Assembly (NCBI RefSeq): GCF_025655475.1
Contig: NZ_JAHTIK010000001.1
Span: forward strand, 4,032,756-4,077,530
Length of the DNA stretch: 44,775 nucleotides
Direction of reading: 5' to 3'
Origin: Kitasatospora sp. DSM 101779
Lineage (GTDB): Bacteria > Actinomycetota > Actinomycetes > Streptomycetales > Streptomycetaceae
Of the stretch, positions 40,660-44,775 are shown piece after piece (position 1 is the first letter of the stretch; each line of letters opens with the position of its first letter). Both the position numbers and the translations under genes were made by a program. The notes under the pieces are model-generated. The model was not told the DNA's origin. It ran no database searches and was given only the letters and a program-made list of their open reading frames with translations.

Positions 40660-41514
40660 ATGACCGACGCCCCGCACCTGCTCGCCGAGGACCGCCCGGA
40701 CTACGAGCGCATCCTCGACGAAGCACTGCGCGATGCCACCATCCTCGAAGCACTGCGCGCCCCAGAACCCCATCTCAACGCCGAACAGCTGCGCACCAAG
40801 GCGATGCTCAACGCGGAGACCGTGGCAGCGGCCGCCGCACCGGAGTACCGCCACTACCTCGGGCTGCGCGAGAACCTCGGACGCACGCCCGGCCAGACCC
40901 ACGTCCACGGCGGCGGGCTCGGCGGCGAGCTCTCCGGCCGACTGCGCTCCGACGAGGGAGCGGGCCTGTTCCCGGTGCTCACCGTGCTCGCGCCGATCCT
41001 GTCCTGGTCCGCCGCCGCGCTGCTGCTCGCCATCGGGTACGCGTTGCGCGCCGCCCGGCCCGCCCTGCCGCTCGGCCGGAGCGTGGTCACCGCCGGCTGG
41101 GCCGCCATTGCGGTCGGCACCGCCGCCATGGCCGTCGGCATCGTCGGCCTGCTGCTGACCGCCCTGCGGGACGGCTCCGCCGGGCCGGCCGGACAGGACC
41201 CGAGCCTCGCCGCCGACGTCGCCGAGGCCCGCGGGGCCTGGCACACCGCCCTGCGTGACCGCGCCCTGCTCCCCTACCTCCACGACAACCTCGGCTCCAC
41301 TCCGGCACTGTCCCCGCAGCCCGCCGGCCGGCCGGTGCCGCCCGACCTCCTCAGCCCCGGCTACAGCCGGCCCGGGTACAGCAGCGCCGGATTCACCAGC
41401 CCCGGCGTGGAGGGGCTCACCGACCCGGAGGGACGCGAGCCGCGGACGGCCGAGTTCACCAGCCCCGGCTACACCCCGCCCGGCTTCACCGGGCCCGACG
41501 AGGTCGCCGGCTGA
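40660..41514 (+). CDS. Membrane protein of unknown function
   Basis: A 284-residue protein. A hydrophilic N-terminal domain (about 1-105, with DRPDYERILDEALRDATILEALRAPEP) is followed by two hydrophobic helices (GLFPVLTVLAPILSWSAAALLLAIGYAL and VVTAGWAAIAVGTAAMAVGIVGLLLTAL). Both termini are therefore probably cytoplasmic. The C-terminal tail is Pro/Gly/Ser/Thr-rich and repetitive (SPGYSRPGYSSAGFTSPG, FTSPGYTPPGFTGPD). ATG 40660 is chosen because GGAACGGGG lies upstream and TACCAT (40569-40574) could be the -10; a GTG at 40558 in the same frame would place the start before this promoter. I do not recognise a family function. Confidence 0.68.
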   Translation: MTDAPHLLAEDRPDYERILDEALRDATILEALRAPEPHLNAEQLRTKAMLNAETVAAAAAPEYRHYLGLRENLGRTPGQTHVHGGGLGGELSGRLRSDEGAGLFPVLTVLAPILSWSAAALLLAIGYALRAARPALPLGRSVVTAGWAAIAVGTAAMAVGIVGLLLTALRDGSAGPAGQDPSLAADVAEARGAWHTALRDRALLPYLHDNLGSTPALSPQPAGRPVPPDLLSPGYSRPGYSSAGFTSPGVEGLTDPEGREPRTAEFTSPGYTPPGFTGPDEVAG

Positions 41515-41682
41515 GGCGGGGCCCCGACCGGGGCGCACCCGCCGCGCCGGCCGGCACCTGCCGCTCCGTCACCCCGCCGCCGTCACGGCCGTCACCCGGA
41601 CGGGCGGTCGGGCTGGGCCGAGCGGCGCAGATCAGCCGTGACACAGCGGGCCGGAGAGGCACGCCGGCCCATCATCCGCGGC

Positions 41683-42546
41683 ATGAGAACCTCCCGGCGG
41701 ACCGTACGGACCGCAACGGTGGTCGCCGCAACCCTGGTGATCACCGCATTCGTGCTGCCCGCCGGCGGCATGCACGACAGCAGCCTGCGCACGGTCCGCC
41801 GACCCGCGCCCCTGCCCTCGGACCCTCGTTGCCCCTCGCTCGCGGTGGCCGGTCACCGCGGAGCGCCGGAGGCCGCCCCGGAGAACACCATGGCCGCCTT
41901 CCGGGCCGCGCTGGCGGGCGGGGCGGACTGGCTGGAGACCGACGTGCGGACCACCCGGGACGGCGTGCCGGTGCTGATGCACGACGACAGCGTCGACCGG
42001 GTCACCGACGGCCACGGCCGGGTGGCCGACCTGACGGCCGCACAGGTCGCCGCCCTGCACGTCACCGCCGGCCCCGGACCGGCGCAGCCCGTCCCCACCC
42101 TCGACGAACTGCTCCGCGAGCTCTCCGGCACCCGGACGAGACTGCTCATGGAGATCAAGGACCAGCACAGCCCCGGGGACGCGGCCCGGGCGGCCCGCGC
42201 AGCCGCGGCGAGCGGGGCCGACGTGGTGCTGTACTCCTTCTTCCCGGCCGTGCTCCGGGCGGCCCACGAGGCCGCTCCCGGGCTGCCGGTCGTCCTCCTC
42301 CAGGGCCGGGCCGTCGCCCAGGACCCGGGCGGGCTGCGGCTCGACGGCATCGCCCTCGACCTGGCGCTCGCCACCCCCGGGCGGATCGCCGCCGAGCACG
42401 CCGCCGGCCGCCAGGTCTACGTGTGGACGCCCGACCGGGAGGCCGACTGGCGGACGGCGGCCGACCGGCACGCCGACGCCCTGATCACCGATGTGCCGGC
42501 GGCCGCCCGGGTGTGGGCGGACGTCCACTGTCCGCCGGTGCTCTGA
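41683..42546 (+). CDS. Glycerophosphodiester phosphodiesterase (GDPD)
   Basis: A 287-residue secreted or membrane-anchored TIM-barrel enzyme hydrolysing glycerophosphodiesters to glycerol 3-phosphate and an alcohol. The N-terminus MRTSRRTVRTATVVAATLVITAFVLPAG is a signal/anchor helix with adjacent Arg residues. Catalytic motifs: GHRGAPEAAPENT (His, Arg, Glu-Asn), LETDVRTTRDG (Glu, Asp), MHDDSVDRVTDG (His) and LMEIKDQ (Glu). The DALITDVP end is typical. ATG 41683 is chosen from the signal-peptide n-region; an in-frame GTG at 41638 is possible. It converges on the TerD-vWA gene. Typical roles are phospholipid-headgroup or teichoic-acid degradation. Confidence 0.86.
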   Translation: MRTSRRTVRTATVVAATLVITAFVLPAGGMHDSSLRTVRRPAPLPSDPRCPSLAVAGHRGAPEAAPENTMAAFRAALAGGADWLETDVRTTRDGVPVLMHDDSVDRVTDGHGRVADLTAAQVAALHVTAGPGPAQPVPTLDELLRELSGTRTRLLMEIKDQHSPGDAARAARAAAASGADVVLYSFFPAVLRAAHEAAPGLPVVLLQGRAVAQDPGGLRLDGIALDLALATPGRIAAEHAAGRQVYVWTPDREADWRTAADRHADALITDVPAAARVWADVHCPPVL

Positions 42547-42555
42547 CGCACGGCC

Positions 42556-42567
42556 GGGTGATCACCC
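42556..42567. terminator. 12-bp palindrome between convergent genes
   Basis: GGGTGATCACCC lies in the 28-bp gap between the GDPD gene and the convergent TerD-vWA gene. It could end transcription of both or act as a protein site. The stem is short for a terminator. Confidence 0.35.
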
Positions 42568-42574
42568 CGCAATG

Positions 42575-43966
42575 TCAGCGCAGGATGCCCGCCCGCCGGG
42601 CGGCGGCGAGCCAGGAGGGGAACTCGGTGAGCAGCCGGTCGTAGAGCTCGGGGTCGGAGATCAGGTCGATGTCGTCCACGGCGAAGAAGCCGACGTTGTC
42701 CACCCGGCGGCCGGGCAGCGTGTCGAACCGTTCCAGCACCCCGTAGTCGGCCTGCCCGAGCCCCACGAACTGCCAGAAGACCGGCTCCTCCACGGCCGCC
42801 CGCAGCTCCTGCTCGATGGCCGCGTTCCGGTAGACGCCGCCGTCGGAGAAGAAGAGCACCAGGGTCGGATCCGCCACGGGGTGCGCCCGGACGTGCGCGC
42901 GGACCTCGGCGATGACCTTCTGCTCCTCGTTCTGGATGCCGACCGTCCGCATGTCGACCTGGCCCGGCAGCAGGCCGCGCCGGGGCTTCCTGGGCCGCCC
43001 GAACAGGGTCAGCTCGCCGACCCGTACGTGGGTCGGGATCCACTCCGGCAGCTCGGCGAGGTGCAGGTCCGGCAGGCGGGCCGGGTGGGTCGCGAAGGTC
43101 CACGCGTGCATCCGGCCGTCCTCGGCCAACTGCGCGGCGACCGCGGCCATCCGCTCGACCACGCCGGCGACCGTGCCGCGGCGGTAGAGGCCCGACATCG
43201 ACCCGGAGGCGTCCAGCACCAGCACCACCCGGGCCCGGACGCCGGCAGCACCGTGCTTCTCCAGGCTCACCGCCACCTGCTGCTTGCGCAGCGAGAGCCG
43301 CTTGCGGATGTCCACCGGCAGCGCCTGCTCGGCCGCCGGCGTCCGCGGGGTCTCCTGCAGGGGAGGCAGGTGCGGCGGAGGGGGCGGTGCCGTGGCGGGC
43401 GGTGCCGTGGCGGGCGCTGTCGTGGCGGGCGACTGCTCGTCGGACGGTTCGACGGCTCCGGACGGTTCGACGGCTCCGTGGTCGGCGGTGAGGCCGGCCC
43501 AACCGGTGTCCCAGCCCTGGCCCACGGCACGGAACTTCCACTGGCCCGCCCGCCGGTAGAGCTCGCCGCCGACGACCGCGGTCTCCCGGCCGGCGTCGAC
43601 CGGGAAGTGCGCCAGCGGCACGCCCGTCCGGCCGTCCGTCAGCAGTAGTTCCAGGCCGCGCAGTTGTCCCAGCCGCCCGTCCTCGACGGTGGCGCAGAGC
43701 AGGATCCGCTCGACCTCCGGTGGGAGGCCGGCCAGGTCCGCATCGACCGTGCGGGCGCCGCTCAGCCGGATCCGGCCCGAGGGGTCGGCCGGGCGGGGGC
43801 CGCCGACCGCGCCGCCGTCCCCGAGGGCCCGGCCGTCCGCACCGAGCAGGACGGCCCAGACCCGGACCTCCGGACCGTCCGGCGCCTGCGCCCAGGAGAA
43901 CGCGGCCCGCACCTCCGGCGCCGCGACGATCACGTTGGCGCCCTTGCCCAGCGAACTCGACGTCAT
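42575..43966 (-). CDS. TerD-like/vWA fusion protein (TerF-type)
   Basis: A 463-residue cytoplasmic protein. The N-terminal half (about 1-175) has TerD-type calcium-binding-fold features: [43 protein letters not shown] and [25 protein letters not shown] Pro/Ala/Ser-rich linker (about 180-230) leads to a von Willebrand factor A domain (about 255-460) with the MIDAS motif [12 protein letters not shown] and FFSDGGVYR. This TerD-vWA arrangement is found in tellurite-resistance-type (Ter) gene clusters across streptomycetes, where its role is in stress or membrane-associated assembly. No other ter genes are visible here. ATG 43966 starts [11 protein letters not shown]; no strong ribosome binding site is seen. 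Confidence 0.85.
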   Translation of the reverse strand: MTSSSLGKGANVIVAAPEVRAAFSWAQAPDGPEVRVWAVLLGADGRALGDGGAVGGPRPADPSGRIRLSGARTVDADLAGLPPEVERILLCATVEDGRLGQLRGLELLLTDGRTGVPLAHFPVDAGRETAVVGGELYRRAGQWKFRAVGQGWDTGWAGLTADHGAVEPSGAVEPSDEQSPATTAPATAPPATAPPPPPHLPPLQETPRTPAAEQALPVDIRKRLSLRKQQVAVSLEKHGAAGVRARVVLVLDASGSMSGLYRRGTVAGVVERMAAVAAQLAEDGRMHAWTFATHPARLPDLHLAELPEWIPTHVRVGELTLFGRPRKPRRGLLPGQVDMRTVGIQNEEQKVIAEVRAHVRAHPVADPTLVLFFSDGGVYRNAAIEQELRAAVEEPVFWQFVGLGQADYGVLERFDTLPGRRVDNVGFFAVDDIDLISDPELYDRLLTEFPSWLAAARRAGILR

Positions 43967-44144
43967 CCCGCCAGTCTGCCAACCGGGCCGGACGGGCGGC
44001 AGTCCCAGCGGCGTTGTTGCCGTGGACATTCCATGAAACGCCCGTGGGATATCACGCCGGAATTGCCGCTGTCCATCACACGGTGGAGTGGCTTGACTAC
44101 GGATCGACAGGAGCGGTTGGATGTCGCACGTTGCCATCGGCGGG

Positions 44145-44211
44145 GAATTCGCCGGTATTCGGCCTCCGCCGAGGGGGAGTCGTGCATGAATTCGCCGGGA
44201 CCGGCCGAATA
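44145..44211. repeat. Nested direct and inverted repeats
   Basis: GAATTCGCCGG occurs at 44145-44155 and again at 44188-44198; the first is followed by TATTCGGCC (44156-44164) and the second, after four bases, by its reverse complement GGCCGAATA (44203-44211). The two half-units could form alternative hairpins in the leader RNA or be a double operator. Confidence 0.65.
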
Positions 44212-44245
44212 TTTCTCCGCGCTGCCGGTGCGGGGCTTTTTCTGA
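44186..44245 (+). CDS. Possible small leader peptide (19 residues)
   Basis: ATG 44186 with GAGGGGGAG upstream, coding MNSPGPAEYFSALPVRGFF and TGA. The last two sense codons are Phe-Phe, but no clear attenuator follows. It lies 37 bp before the edge gene and overlaps the second repeat unit. It may be chance; the strong ribosome binding site is its only support. Confidence 0.3.
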   Translation: MNSPGPAEYFSALPVRGFF

Positions 44246-44282
44246 TCGTTTCCGATCGCCGCGCAGACCGCGGAGCTCAGGC

Positions 44283-44775
44283 GTGACGGCACCGCGGCCT
44301 GCCGCCGGCTCCGCGCTGCCCGCCGTGGTGCGGACGGACGCCGCCGGGCGGCTGGCCACCGCCCTCGCCACCACCCCGGGCGGGCACCCCTCCGGCACCC
44401 TCACCGTGCTCGGCGACCCCGGCGGGGTGTTCCACCTCGCCGCCGGCGTCGTCACCGCGGTCGACTCCCCCGGCGCGCCGGACGTCGCCACCCTGCTGCT
44501 GCGCTCCGGGCGGGTCAGCACCACCGACTGGGAGGCCGCCTGCCGGGCGGGCGCCGCCGGTGACCGGACCGGCGCGGAACTGGTCGCGCGGGACCTGCTG
44601 GGCGCGGCCGAGCTCCAGCTGATGTGCACGATGGCCGCCCTGGACGGTGCCTTCGCGGTGGCCGCCGGACGGGTCGACGGATGCACCCTGGCCTGCGGTC
44701 CGACCCGGCACCACCTGCCCGCCCCGCAGGGCGTGGACCCGGAGTGGCTGCTGCACGAGACGGACCGCCGGCTCC
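44283..44775 (+). CDS. Hypothetical protein, DUF4388/PATAN-like N-terminus (cut by window)
   Basis: An open frame starts at GTG 44283 with GGAG seven bases upstream and runs past the window edge; 164 residues are visible. The segment SGTLTVLGDPGGVFHLAAGVVTAVDSPGAPDVATLLLRSGRVSTTDWEAA is like the DUF4388/PATAN domain found in actinobacterial proteins linked to GTPase-switch and gliding-type signalling systems. No transmembrane helix is visible so far. The missing C-terminus prevents a firmer call. It is transcribed away from the TerD-vWA gene. Confidence 0.65.
   Translation, partial: MTAPRPAAGSALPAVVRTDAAGRLATALATTPGGHPSGTLTVLGDPGGVFHLAAGVVTAVDSPGAPDVATLLLRSGRVSTTDWEAACRAGAAGDRTGAELVARDLLGAAELQLMCTMAALDGAFAVAAGRVDGCTLACGPTRHHLPAPQGVDPEWLLHETDRRL

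Larger units (their letters stand above)
43967..44282. promoter_or_regulatory. Gene-poor control region before the edge gene
   Basis: A 316-bp region, AT-richer than its neighbours, between the TerD-vWA gene and the partial plus-strand gene. It contains TTGACT (44093-44098) and TTGGAT (44117-44122) at an 18-base spacing, a candidate plus-strand promoter; the nested repeats at 44145-44211; and a short open frame at 44186-44245. Confidence 0.5.

Overview
The window is high-GC actinomycete chromosome, most likely Streptomyces or the closely related Kitasatospora. Evidence: strong third-position GC bias, many GTG starts, several genes with a -10 hexamer directly before the start codon (leaderless style), a fused CydCD exporter, an F420-type LLM oxidoreductase, and DnaA-box sequences fitting the Streptomyces preference. 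From memory, the order copD - pheA - serS - HAD ... DevS-like kinase - cydCD - cydB - cydA ... hisC/pat - lacI resembles the oriC-proximal core of the S. coelicolor chromosome; this was not checked by alignment. I see no insertion sequence, prophage, CRISPR array, tRNA or rRNA.

Layout. 1-4468: end of a copper-resistance membrane protein, pheA, a 682-bp non-coding region with at least six good DnaA boxes, then serS overlapping a HAD phosphatase. 4572-8653: a LytR-CpsA-Psr cell-wall enzyme diverging from a FadR-type regulator and a CynX/NimT-type MFS exporter; the divergent promoter region has a 16-bp palindrome. 8682-12282: a four-gene operon of two ATPase/permease ABC pairs. 12358-17751: a more accessory block with a disrupted membrane-anchored hypothetical gene (frame broken by a 35-bp tandem duplication), a polytopic membrane protein, an M48 metalloprotease and a helical partner protein. 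17842-20550: LLM oxidoreductase, a lipoprotein, a second HAD phosphatase.

20599-28681 is a respiratory module: cydA-cydB-cydCD (cytochrome bd oxidase and its assembly exporter) under a Rex-type operator, followed on the same strand by a tandem-GAF histidine kinase that keeps the heme-ligand His and distal Tyr pattern of mycobacterial DevS/DosT. It has no adjacent response regulator, so NADH/NAD and probably gas or redox sensing meet at one locus. 28839-36118 holds an OmpR-type two-component system, a six-helix membrane protein, a small anchored protein and a MacAB-like adaptor/ATPase/permease set. 36398-44775 holds an aminotransferase (HisC/Pat), a LacI regulator diverging from it across two palindromes, a metallophosphoesterase with a likely leaderless promoter, a membrane protein, a glycerophosphodiester phosphodiesterase, a TerD-vWA fusion, and the beginning of a gene cut by the window edge.

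The most interesting items are the DnaA-box cluster between pheA and serS (probable equivalent of the S. coelicolor D78 titration locus), the DevS-like kinase tied to the cyd operon, the duplication-broken gene, and several uncatalogued palindromes in divergent promoter regions.
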